64,000 nucleotides of DNA. Origin: Diphasiastrum complanatum (Eukaryota > Streptophyta > Lycopodiopsida > Lycopodiales > Lycopodiaceae). Below, piece after piece: positions 1 to 9,210 of the stretch. Positions within the stretch are counted from its first letter, which is position 1; every line of letters starts with the position of its first letter. The translations under genes were made by a program, and so were the position numbers. The notes under the pieces were generated by a model. That model was given only the letters and a program-made list of their open reading frames with translations. It ran no database searches and was not told the DNA's origin. The DNA is taken from the NCBI GenBank assembly GCA_029204225.1, contig CM055094.1, positions 62,386,442 to 62,450,441 on the forward strand, in the 5' to 3' direction.

Positions 1-573
1 TGGACAAGGCACAATGTTCACAAACACTATTGTTTGCAACAAGACTTTTAGGGAGACCAAGAACAAGCTCTTTCTTTGCCATTACCTCCAAAGATTTGAA
101 GTTGGGATGGCCCAACCTCTTGTGCCAAACTTCTTGGTTGTCAATTGCTCCCTAGCCATACATCCTTCATGATTAGAGATCACACATGCATCAAGCTTGA
201 AAAGTTTACCATGCCTCCTACCTTGAGCAATCAAGGATCCACATTTACTTATCAAACATGCATCTCCAATGAACTCCACATCAAGTCCTTTGTCAATCAT
301 TTGACTTACACTAAGCAAATTCTTAGTGATTGAAGGAATGTACAAAACATTTTCAAGATTTGCTTTCCTATTTGTTGAAAGGGAAATAGGAATAGTGCCT
401 ATGCCTTTGATGTCACATTGACCATCATTTGCAGTGTAGATGATGTTACCTTCTCCCTCATAAGACAATAAGGATGTAAAGTATTCCTTATGTCTTGTCA
501 TGTGAGATGAGGCTCCACTATCAATCCACCAAGGATCATTATCATCTATGTTGGCTAACAAACTTGAAGTCAT
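1..573 (-). pseudogene. copia protease and pre-integrase region, frameshifted
   Basis: The 163-codon open frame starting at 573 carries the retropepsin signature WWIDSGASSHMT near its N-terminus, where the D of DSGA is the catalytic aspartate. It continues into the typical [19 protein letters not shown] stretch of the copia protease/pre-integrase linker. The open frame then ends in unrelated residues. Reading the adjacent frame from about 148 down to 1 restores a family-typical pre-integrase segment (VWHKRLGHPN, then a zinc-binding CEHC). A single-base deletion at about 148-152 therefore explains the break. It belongs to the same polyprotein frame as the gag at 697-1446. Known family role: maturation of the gag-pol polyprotein inside the virus-like particle. 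Confidence 0.85.
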
Positions 574-696
574 AACAAGTGATTCACATGTGTTATGTTC
601 TTCCTCATCTATTGTAAGATTTCCTTGCCTCTCTCCTTGCTCTCTTTTCTTCTTATCACATTCATTTGCAAAATGACCTTTTATCCCACAATAAAA

Positions 697-1446
697 TCAC
701 TTGAACTTTGACTTATTGTTCTTAGTAGAAGAGGAAGAGGAAGAGTGATCATCATGATCAAAGTTACCACCTTTGGACCATTTCCCTTTGCCTTTACCTT
801 TGCCCTTGAATTTGCCTTTTGTGAAGAAAGCCTCTTCACCTCCACCTTGCAAGGATGCACCATCAAGCTTTGATTGCAACCTATGTTCTTCAGCCAGTAA
901 GATTTCTTGCAAGTCAACCACACTTGGCAAGACTCTTTGAATGGCAAAACTTTGCACAAGGTTAGCATGTTCATTTAGCAAACCATTCAACATAACTTGG
1001 ACTATTTCACCATCTTTTATGTTCTCATCAATGCATGCTAAATCATCACTTAGGGACTTAACTCTCAAGATAAATGCATGAGCACTTTCACCCTCTCTTT
1101 GCCTACTAGAAAATATTTGTCTCCTTAGGGTCAATACCCTAGATGTGGACTTTGATTCAAAGAGCTTCTTTAAGGCATTCCATGCCTCACTTGCACTTTG
1201 ACACTTTCCAACTTCCTTGAGAAGTTCATTTGTAACATTCATTTTAATGATATGAAGAGCCCTTTTGGCCTTCTTATCAAACCTTTGTTGCTCTTGAAGT
1301 GTGAGAGGTCTCTCTTCAATTTCTGCAACTATGTCCATGAGTTCATTCAACTCAAGTAAGGACTCCATCCTCACTTTCCAAGTAGAGTAGTTTGATGAAC
1401 TCAACCTTTCACTAGACTCTAGCATGATCCCACCATTGGAAGCCAT
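697..1446 (-). pseudogene. copia gag (UBN2-type) with nonsense codon in the zinc knuckle
   Basis: This is a 249-codon frame from ATG at 1446. It matches the copia gag pattern: N-terminal SNYSTWKVRMESLL, central helix-rich region (HIIKMNVTNELLKEVG, SRVLTLRRQIF), and a Lys/Gly-rich tail before the nucleocapsid. The stop at 697-699 is TGA exactly where the related copy at 62.5 kb has TGC, the first Cys of the CCHC knuckle. Downstream of the stop the same frame goes on as FYCGIKGHFANEC. The nonsense change is thus a single C-to-A difference that removes the knuckle and all of pol from translation. In intact relatives gag forms the particle and binds RNA. Confidence 0.88.
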
Positions 1447-2606
1447 GATTCTAATGTTTCTTCAACTTTTAGGTTCTGTCCTAAAGCACTTAGCACTCAC
1501 TTTTCTCTCAACAAATGATAGATAAAGAGATCTATGAAGATTTAGGACCCTAAAACACTTCTATCTTGAACCTAGATGGTTTCCAAGCATAGAAAGGAAG
1601 ATTGAAACACATGCAACACTTTGCACACACTAAGAATGGATTACAAAATCAAACCAACCTGAACACACTCTTGCTTAAGCTCTCAAACTTTCCAGCAAGT
1701 GACCAAATCAAGTTACGGTGTGAAGAGTTACTTGCATTCTTAGAAAATACCCAAAACTAGGATGCCAAGATTACCTAGTAATGAACAAACTTGATCAACA
1801 TATGATCAACACACTAAGATATTGATTCAACCTGTAAAACCACATGTAAACCACACTTCTAAAAGTTTATAAACTCCAGCAAGTGATAAATACAAGATTT
1901 AGAGGTGAATGAATGAGCACACTTAGTGAATCACAAGACTAGCTTCACTATCTTGTCAAATCTTGGTGTTTAGATGTAGATCTAAGATCACTTCACATGA
2001 GAATGTTCCTCAACCTGTTAAGAACCTGAAAACACACTTGCATAATGGTTAACACCTTCCAGCAAATGCTCCAATCAAACTACATAAGGAGAGTTACTTA
2101 CATGCTCAACAAAGTACACCAAAATTTATGCCAAAATTGATGACAATCTTTACAATATGCTCTTCACAATGGAGCTTACAATATGTTCACCCAAAAAAGG
2201 GGATCTTTCATCCAAATGGGAGCTTTGCTCAGCCTTTAGGAGAATTACAACTCACTCAAAAGAGCATTTGTCATCCACTTAAGGAGAAGTTTCATCCACT
2301 TAAGGAGAGTGTTCATCCAAGAATGGAGATTGTCAACAATAGGATTGAAAAGAACATTGTTAGTATTGAATATGCACAAGCCTCACAATCACAAATGATT
2401 AGGTGTTATGATCTGATCCAAAATAGTTTCTTTTCAGCCTCTGATCTTCAATAGACCTGAAATATGCTTTTGATCCACAAGTTCAACTCACAAAACAAAG
2501 GTTAGTAAGATTTGATCAACAAAGCAATGCAAAATCATGCTAGAACTTGATCAAACATCCAAATATCACCAAAAATGGAATACTTACTGTAAATAGAAGC
2601 CAACCA
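1447..2606 (-). other. C1 untranslated leader with three diverged ~180-bp repeats
   Basis: This is non-coding sequence between the primer site and the gag ATG. Starting with CAACCTG at 1655, 1828 and 2011 on the plus strand, three diverged units share a CCAGCAARTG segment about 40 bases in and AT-rich text after it. The spacing is 173 and 183 bases. A 108-codon plus-strand frame at 2128-2454 lies inside this leader; its short Leu/His/Pro-rich repeats look like chance translation. Tandem repeats in LTR-element leaders are known elsewhere; any role here in packaging or structure is inference. Confidence 0.55.
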
Positions 2607-2618
2607 GCTCTGATACCA
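2607..2618 (-). other. primer-binding site for initiator tRNA-Met
   Basis: The plus strand reads GCTCTGATACCA. On the minus strand this is TGGTATCAGAGC, the exact complement of the 3' end of plant initiator tRNA-Met used by most copia elements to prime minus-strand DNA synthesis. It directly abuts the LTR end at 2619. Confidence 0.93.
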
Positions 2619-3273
2619 TGTGAAAAATACAGATCCTAAGTGGACCTAAACTCCAAGATCATTGGCTTGAATGCTTGCACTCCAAACTACATAAGCTAGG
2701 AATTGGCAACACATTCTATGCTACCTAGAATGCAAAGAACTTGATCAAAAAGCATTTATCACAAATGGAAACTTCCATAAACATCAAGTGCGGCCCAAAA
2801 TAGCATTATACAGTCCATAATACATCAGCCTATCACTTTTGGAAAGCACCTAAGATCATACACAATAGCTTGAAGACAATACACACAACAATGCTCTCAA
2901 TGGAGGAAGAAACAATGACAATGATCTATTGATCTCAATGAAGCATACAAAAGGTTTCTCCAACCTGTTCTCCACGACTTCCCTACTATTTATGGATGAG
3001 GAAGATGACTCTCTCTCCTCTCTCTAGAAGGTACTTGACCCTAGATATTCCCTATATAGGAAAAATAGCTAAAAATGGCTTATATGACCAAAATACATCA
3101 AAATGGTCTCATTTTGAAGGGTATGAAGTTTGACACTTCATCATACTGAAAAAATACAGTAAATAAAAACATTGTGGCCTGGTTCACACGTGCAAAACTC
3201 CAGAACCAAAACTATTTACAATTTTAGCCAATTTAGGTCTCAAACTAGCTAGGAAATGTTGACAATTTTCACA
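2619..3273 (-). repeat. 5' LTR of copia element C1 (655 bp)
   Basis: The sequence begins TGTGAAAAAT and ends AATTTTCACA on the plus strand, so the termini are inverted repeats with TG...CA ends. One end abuts the primer-binding site. The flank is CACAC, consistent with a 5-bp target duplication, though the partner flank is outside the window. The length is ordinary for copia. There is no sign of the second LTR, which would be upstream of position 1. Confidence 0.85.
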
Positions 3274-3606
3274 CACACTTCCTTTGCAAAGTTAGGTGAA
3301 AATCCAGCATGTAATAAGGAAGTAGACTCCACTTTCTTGCCCTAATGTGAAAACCCTAGCCTAGATCCAAGAGTCATGCTTGGTAGGTGCATGGTAGGTA
3401 CAAATCTCATCATAAATCATGGTCTAGATCCTACAAAGTAGGAATCACTACCAAATAGACACAACCACTCCTCTTGACTCGTGGTAACCTACTTTAGGTG
3501 TGTATGTACAAGTGGCACTTTGGCCATTGAAGTAACCAACAAACAATATTGACAAAATGTACAATATTCTACATGGCTAGATTTGCAATGTAGGCAATTT
3601 TTCACA
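3274..3606. repeat. dispersed repeat R1 (copy at 32681-33014)
   Basis: This 333-bp segment is closely matched at 32681-33014 in the same orientation. I saw only scattered substitutions and one single-base length difference. On the minus strand it begins TGTGAAAAATTGCC, so it may be the start of another copia-type LTR. In this copy the far side is occupied by the C1 LTR; in the other copy the sequence continues past the target site. Both copies end at the same TTTTTCACA, which supports a true element end at 3606 and 33014. Confidence 0.8.
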
Positions 3607-4440
3607 TTCACGGTTGCATTTGACCCTTGATAGTTGATTTTGAGCCATTTCACATCAAACAAAAAGTATTTTCCATTTTTATCAAAATACACTTCATATA
3701 TATCTTGAATAGTTCCTACATACTCAAGCTCTCCAAAGATTGGACTCTTCGACTTTCTTGATTAAAAGATGCCATAACACCACAATCATAAGTTCGTCGT
3801 TTCATATCAACTCATTCAACGCGATGATGACGACCATATGCCCACATTGCACTATACTTTCGATACTGCCACATATTAATTGTAATTAAGACAATAATCA
3901 ATCATTATACAAGCTACATTGTATTTTATAAAAATAAATAAACAAACCTTTCAATCACATCCTCTTGCAAAGTCCCACTCCATGTCAGATATGACTTGTC
4001 CATTTGATCTTGCTTGATGGAGTGTGTCATCCATTCTATGGTGCATTGGTTGGGCAATGGCTCAACATCACATGAAGGTGTAGCATGACCCCTATGTCTA
4101 TTATGTCGGTGTCTATTTCTCGCCAACGTTCTTTTTTCTTTTCTTGTTCATATATCTCCAATCACTTATCCATCACTCCAGAATTATAGAGGATGAAAGT
4201 AGAAATTTTTTCTCTAAGAAAATGTGTCATTTTCTTAGGAGCACCCATACCTTGGGGATTTTCACCTTTTACCTCATTGTTCTCCTCATCATTCCATAAC
4301 CATGGAGTAGACGGATGTATTTGAAGCAAAAATTTAGTGACATAAATAAGAGATTCTTGCGCTAACCACCCCTCGACCATACTTCCCTCTGGTCTTGCCT
4401 TTTGACGCACAAAATCTTTCAAAACTTGAAAAAAAAACAT
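3607..4440 (-). pseudogene. CACTA (En/Spm-like) transposase remnant, C-terminal region
   Basis: The frame at 4162-4440 contains FVRQKARPEGSMVEGWLA followed by a conserved ESLIYVTKFL. I recognise this as the pattern of the DUF4218 domain of plant CACTA TNPD/TNP2-like transposases (family consensus R-N-K-A-x-P-E-G-S-I-A-E-G). Further along the same strand, 3607-3760 gives ELEYVGTIQDIYEVYF and LFDVKWLKI, fitting the DUF4216 domain that follows DUF4218 in these proteins. The piece between (3926-4126) is a Lys/Arg/His-rich spacer frame. Stops and frameshifts separate the pieces, the N-terminal catalytic half is absent, and I saw no CACTA terminal inverted repeats. The order DUF4218 then DUF4216 on one strand is the main support. 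Confidence 0.7.
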
Positions 4441-4637
4441 CCACCTATAAACATTTATTGCATGATAAGAGCAATGTTCAATGACATAAAAAAATGATGC
4501 TAAATATATTGAAGCACGGACGTTGCAGTCTCGTCACAAGCCTGAGGTGCGAGAATGGACATTATTGAAGTAGTTTTTGCTGCTGCTCTTCATTACCTCC
4601 AAATGGAACTATACCTCCAACTCTATCCAGGGAGGAT

Positions 4638-6073
4638 GTAGATGAGGCGAGCTTATTTCAAGGAAATTTTTTCATGTCGAGTAAAGGTTATAAGATCTCT
4701 ATGATTAGAGATGCGACACTTAGGAATTTTTGTAAATATTACAATCAAGATTTGTTTGCGACGAATGCGGATGCATCGGTAGCTGTAACCAATATTGGTT
4801 ACCTGCTCTCCGCCATAAAAGAGAGGAAGATCAAGTTTGCAGCCATAGCTTTCAAAGCCTTTCATAGGTCGATGAAGCATGGTAAATATGTGGCATATGC
4901 AGCACATATTTCACATTTGTGCTCACATTTTGGTATTTTGTCAGTAGGAGAGCTTGCCCTACTTGAAAGGAGGAAGATCGCACTTACAACACCATAGCAA
5001 GTCAATCTTAGCTCGATTGAGATTTTTGATGTTGACATAGGCCTGAGTCAAGTCACACAGGACTTTGTGCCTAAAGATGCTATTGTGTCAGATTTCGCGG
5101 CCGACACTTCAATGACAGATGCAAAAACAGAAGAAGACAACGATGATGCTACCGAATTAAGCAGGTCCAGGATGTTGTCGATAATATTATTGATGTTGTT
5201 GTTGATACAATTATTGCTGCTGCTACTGCCATCAACACAGAAGACATACCCGATGAGCAAAAAGATCAAATTTTAGAGCCAGATACTCCAGATTGGTTGG
5301 CTGATGTGAATCTAGAGGTAAGGCAGATGATCACCTATCGGCACAACATTGATGTAGAGTAGAGAGGTTACAAGATGAAAATTACCATGCTCGAGGGAAT
5401 GAATGAAGATTTGAAAAAGAAAATGACGAAGCTCCTTTCACAGCTCAATGCCATGGGGCAAAGCAACAAAAAATTTGAAATTACTATGAGAAAATCTAAT
5501 GATTACTCTTTGTCTCTTTAGTTAGAATTGGACAAGAGCAAAGATGAATTATTTGTTGCCCAAAAGCAAATTGCTTCATTTGATTCAAAGTGCATTGCTC
5601 TATCAAATAAGGTAGATTTCTACGAGAAGAAGGCCGAAGATCTGTAGCAGCAGCTTGACATAGAGAAGTTGGCAAGAATCAGCACCGACAATACCTTGGA
5701 GTGTTGTTCAGATGGAGGCACCATCAAGGTGGAGGCTACCAAATGGAAGCAGGTGCAAGTATCTCTGCCAGAAACATTCAAGGCTAAGCTCCTCCAACAA
5801 TTGTATGAGGAGAAGAACAGGTTTGAAGAATAGTTGATTGATTTGAAAGAACTGTCGGAGACTGCTTGTTCGGGTGTGAAATCACACAAAAAACATCTGC
5901 AGGCCCTCAAAAATATTGACAGTTTGATGGCAGAAATTGTAACCTATCGGAAGAGAAAGCAGGTGGACTCAGGTAATCTCGATAGTTCACAAGTTTTCAG
6001 TTGCTTCAGTGTAGAAGTCCATGAGAAATTTCGCAACGTTGTGGCCAAAAATGACCAACTGAATGGGTTTTAA
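4638..6073 (+). pseudogene. E-family ORF 1: unidentified protein with acidic linker and coiled coil
   Basis: I do not recognise a named domain. One frame runs from about 4638 (ATG at 4674) to 5160 with one TAG at 4995. It then shifts by one base and stays coherent, interrupted by four in-frame stops, to the TAA at 6071-6073. The order is a compact basic N-terminal region of ~110 residues, an acidic stretch (KTEEDNDDATE), then ~280 residues rich in Lys/Glu/Gln/Leu with heptad-like spacing, best read as coiled coil. Its C-terminal segment DLKELSETACSGVKSHKKHL resembles a segment of the minus-strand frame at 33424-33801 (ELKELSAETAPCSGLDAYEE). This shows a repeated family rather than chance reading. 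Structural or gag-like roles are guesses. Confidence 0.55.
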
Positions 6074-6429
6074 TTGGGCCGATTGGGAAGACAGACTTTT
6101 AAAACCTTTGGAATAGTCTTGATATTGAACAGAAAGAATGCTTGTGCTGGACTATATTGCAGAGAAAATTTTTGGTCATACTTTTTTGGTAGTGTAGAGT
6201 TATATGTACATCGTATGCCTTAGAGTATATAAAGCAGAAAGAGATGTACTTTTTCAAGTACTATTTAGGACAATTAGATTACTAGAAAAGGCATTCTCAA
6301 TTTGATTTGTACCGGCGGAACGAAGCTATAGATTTTGCAAAGTTTGACAAAGACAACTTATTACAAGATGTCGATGTCACATATCTGGAGCTCTAGGAGC
6401 TATATACAGATTAAGAAGTTGGTTACCAT

Positions 6430-6815
6430 GTGCATTACGAGAATGTCACCTGCGCTATTAAAGAAAGAAGAGCAAACAAAAACCACAAGGGGTCTGTTAC
6501 TTATTCGGTAACACATTTTGGAACACTTGTCGGCCATGTCCTATCGGCAATGCAAAGCCTCTATTTGGATGGCTCTTTCATCCAGATAAATGTTGAGTTA
6601 CTGAAGAAAGTTACTCTCAGAAAGGACATGACCGAAGGTTTTGTCATTACAGCTTCTGTGTATAATAGGACATTTTTAAGGACATGTTTTGCTGATCTAG
6701 GCAACCATGTTGTTGGTCAATTTCATGAGGCCAAGAGAATTAAGACTGAAAGACAGATACACTTAGATAAGAGACTATCTCTGAGGCTGCAGAACGCTTC
6801 AGAGCAAAATGTATA

Positions 6816-6882
<67 letters not shown>

Positions 6883-6909
6883 GAAGAAAGCACTTTTTAT
6901 CTTTGCTGA
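6430..6909 (+). pseudogene. E-family ORF 2: unidentified, extended through a TA microsatellite
   Basis: A 159-codon frame starting at 6430, with a basic C-terminal region (HEAKRIKTERQIHLDKRLSL). The inverted copy at 12.7-12.85 kb encodes the same C-terminal residues but ends in TAA where this copy has CAA (about 6808). Here the stop is lost and the frame runs on through (TA)29 as alternating Tyr-Ile. Upstream frame fragments in the same region suggest it was once joined to ORF 1 as one long protein. No domain is recognised. Confidence 0.5.
6823..6881. repeat. (TA)29 microsatellite
   Basis: An uninterrupted TA repeat of about 59 bases. The inverted relative at 12.69 kb has only a short TA tract at the same place, so the array expanded after the copies diverged. 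Confidence 0.97.
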
Positions 6910-7013
6910 TTGTTCGAGATCTAGTATGGAATGTATTGAAGAAATATCTTTTCTTTGATGTGTTGCTGATTTCAATTGTTCGCAAGGATGCTTCACATTT
7001 GAGAGAGGGAATA

Positions 7014-8286
7014 CGTAATACCATATTACATGCCTATTTTTCTTGAAGAACTATTTGACGATGCAAAATCTCAATTTACCAACTCAAGTGATTAAGATAA
7101 TCACCGAATATGAAGAAATATCTAATGGACTCAACTCATGACAACTTATACAAAGATATATTGAAGACAAAGAGGCCTAAATAAATATGATTAAAGGAAG
7201 GACTCTATTTTAAAGGGCAAATATGAAACGACACAAACCTTAATAAGAAGGCTATCCCTAAGGAAGGAGCATTTTAGAAGCCCTACCTGTCGTGCCTCAA
7301 ACTAAACGTTGTAACCTTCCATGTGCTTGCTTCTCATTGGACCAAAGCTACGTGACAAGGATGCCACTTAGGAAATGTACACATGTAATCTTCCTATTGA
7401 TTGAAATTAGTCAATTTAATTAAATAAGAAGCAAAATACCGGTTATTGGAGGGCCTCGTTCTCTCGCGCTTGTTCTCTATATGTACTCCACTAATGCTTC
7501 AATACAATTACCGAGTTATCAGGAGATCACAGAGAGTGTTTGAGTTTTTGAGTTCTCTCTTCTCTCTACTTTCAAAAGCCTTCTGTTTCCTGAGTACTTT
7601 TGTTTTTGACAGTTGGTAAGCCTCACTTTTCGGATGTGCTTGTGATTGAAACTCTGGCCAGACACTTTTTTACCCTGGATATTGTCATATGAGAGCTATC
7701 GTAGATTCACTGCTAAGATTGTCTTAAAACTCATTGGTTATTTGATTGTCTATGTGATTGAATAATCGATTGTTTGAAACTTAATCGTGATGTTAACTTT
7801 CGGAATCACTGTTACATTTCTGTGACATATATTCAGACTTACACGTCCTAAAGATTGCTCTAAGTTGTTGTAAATCAATGCTCTAAACTTTGTCTATGGA
7901 TACTCATGTAGTTCAACATAGTAGTCAATTGTTCTTATGAATGAGTGCACTCTCTTGTTGAGGACAGATTGTCGGGCTACATTTGGTTTGCACTGAGACA
8001 TTGCCTTGGTTTATCTGATGCAACAAATCTCGCTTGTCTTGACAAAATTTATTAGGAGCACAGACCGATATATCCGGCTAGCCGATAAGTCGAATACACT
8101 AAACAATAGTACAACATGTTCGATAGGAGACTGTTGGCATCAAAATTGCCGACAAAGTCCTTTACTCTTGTTTGTTTGAAATCACATCTAACCGGTGATA
8201 CTAGTCACCGATACTCTTGAATGTCCATTGACAACCAGATTTTAATCCAAGAACAATAAAATGAGTTAAATACATCTAAAATCACA
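7014..8286 (+). repeat. 3' LTR of E1 (about 1.27 kb) with purine tract
   Basis: The LTR follows the tract GAGAGAGGGAATA (7001-7013). Compared with the inverted copy, whose LTR starts TGTAATACC, the first base here reads C (CGTAATACC), a likely TG-to-CG change. It ends AAAATCACA at 8286. A TATA-like CTCTATATGTA lies at about 7474-7484, followed by a pyrimidine-rich stretch (TTCTCTCTTCTCTC) around 7555, a plausible promoter and leader. The following ACATA (8287-8291) would be the target-site flank, but no partner is available to test it. Confidence 0.7.
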
Positions 8287-8410
8287 ACATAAAGCAGTCT
8301 CTTTGGGGAACGACAATCCTTTATGCTACATATCTGTATATTTAAGATAAGTATAACATGACACTTATTCTGTGGGCTAGTAATCTGGACACAAGAAATC
8401 CACATCTGGT

Positions 8411-8572
8411 TTGAATGTGTCCAATGAACTCTTAAGAGGGATTGGAGCATGTGTCTTGTGCAAGGAGGCTTGGGATACTTTGCAAGAAATTTACAGGTCT
8501 ATAAACACTTCTACACTCCTCAATCTTAGGAACAAAGTCCTTCAAAGTTTTCAAAAGAGTGAACATAGTATC
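8411..8572 (+). pseudogene. copia gag fragment
   Basis: About 53 codons read MNVSNELLRGIGACVLCKEA, then a Trp-containing helix and SINTSTLLNLRNKVLQSFQK. These line up with the central gag segment of C1 (MNVTNELLKEVG, SRVLTLRRQI). Both ends are lost: upstream lies the E1 flank and downstream the tandem array at 8568. It is on the plus strand, opposite to C1. Confidence 0.72.
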
Positions 8573-9177
8573 TTTTTTTGTTTTATCCCATAATGTGATT
8601 AATGCTCTCATGCCCTCCATTGGCTTAAATATAAAAGCTTATAATTCAAACAAGACTTTTTTTGTCTATCTATAACTACAGCTTATAAAAATAAGATCTT
8701 TTGTGTTTTTCCTCATGATGTGGTAGATGTTCTCATCCTCTCAATTGGTGTATACCAAAAAGCTTACAACCCAAACAAGTTGTTTTCCATCTAAAACTAC
8801 TCATAAACATTATATCTTTCTTGTTTTGTTTTCTAATGTGATAGATCCACTCACATCTCTTCCATTGGCATACACAAGAAGCTTATAATCCAAATAAGAT
8901 TCATTTTGTCCATCTATAACTACTCACGGAATAATTTCTTGAGAATATTTTCTTTTTTTCATATAGTGTTAGATGCCCCCATTTTCCTCCACCTATTATC
9001 CAAATAGGATATCTTTTTGTCCATCTATACCTATTCATGAATATATATCTTTGTTGTTGTGTCTCATAATATGTTAGATGCTCCCATCCCCTACCTTGGC
9101 ATAGATTAAAATGCTTACATTAGTCTAGATAAGAATTTTTTTTTTCATTTATAACTACTCATGAGAATAATATCTTT

Positions 9178-9210
<33 letters not shown>
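8568..9210. repeat. diverged tandem array (~5 units of 105-127 bp) ending in T31
   Basis: Five consecutive units share a fixed order: TATCTTT with T-rich text, ATAATGTGNTAGATG, a C-rich CTCNCATCCCCTCC-like segment, ATTGGCATA, AAGCTTATAATCCAAA, then GTCCATCTATAACTACTCAT. Starts are near 8568, 8693, 8810, about 8934 and 9042. The fourth unit lacks its middle. The array stops at an uninterrupted run of 31 T (9180-9210). Divergence between units is high, so the array is old. I recognise no known satellite. Confidence 0.75.

Larger units (their letters stand above)
1..3273 (-). mobile_element. Ty1/copia LTR retrotransposon, 5' part (element C1)
   Basis: Read on the minus strand, the order is LTR (3273 to 2619), tRNA-iMet primer-binding site, ~1.2 kb leader, gag (1446 to 697), then protease and pre-integrase (573 to 1), where the window ends. 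This is the copia order with gag and protease upstream of integrase. The element is not functional: a nonsense codon breaks the gag zinc knuckle, and a one-base deletion near 148-152 shifts the frame after the protease. The rest of pol and the 3' LTR lie outside the window. The LTR is inserted at a CACAC target inside a repeat whose unoccupied relative is at 32681-33014. Confidence 0.88.
4600..8286 (+). mobile_element. E-family LTR element, 3' part (E1), no pol visible
   Basis: A plus-strand element remnant: unfamiliar ORFs (4638-6073 and 6430-6909), a purine tract GAGAGAGGGAATA at 7001-7013, then an LTR at 7014-8286. An inverted copy of the last part (11380-12850) shares the purine tract and both LTR ends, so the LTR limits are supported by comparison. 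No protease, reverse transcriptase or integrase is visible between the CACTA remnant and the purine tract. E1 is either a non-autonomous element or the 3' end of a larger element carrying extra ORFs after pol. The 5' LTR is not in the window. Confidence 0.65.

Noticed and set aside
2128-2454. 108-codon plus-strand ORF
   Set aside because: Lies antisense in the copia C1 leader between primer site and gag; repeated His/Pro/Leu words come from leader repeats.
5048-5269. Minus-strand ORF rich in Asn/Ile/Ser
   Set aside because: Antisense to the E1 acidic-linker region; low complexity.
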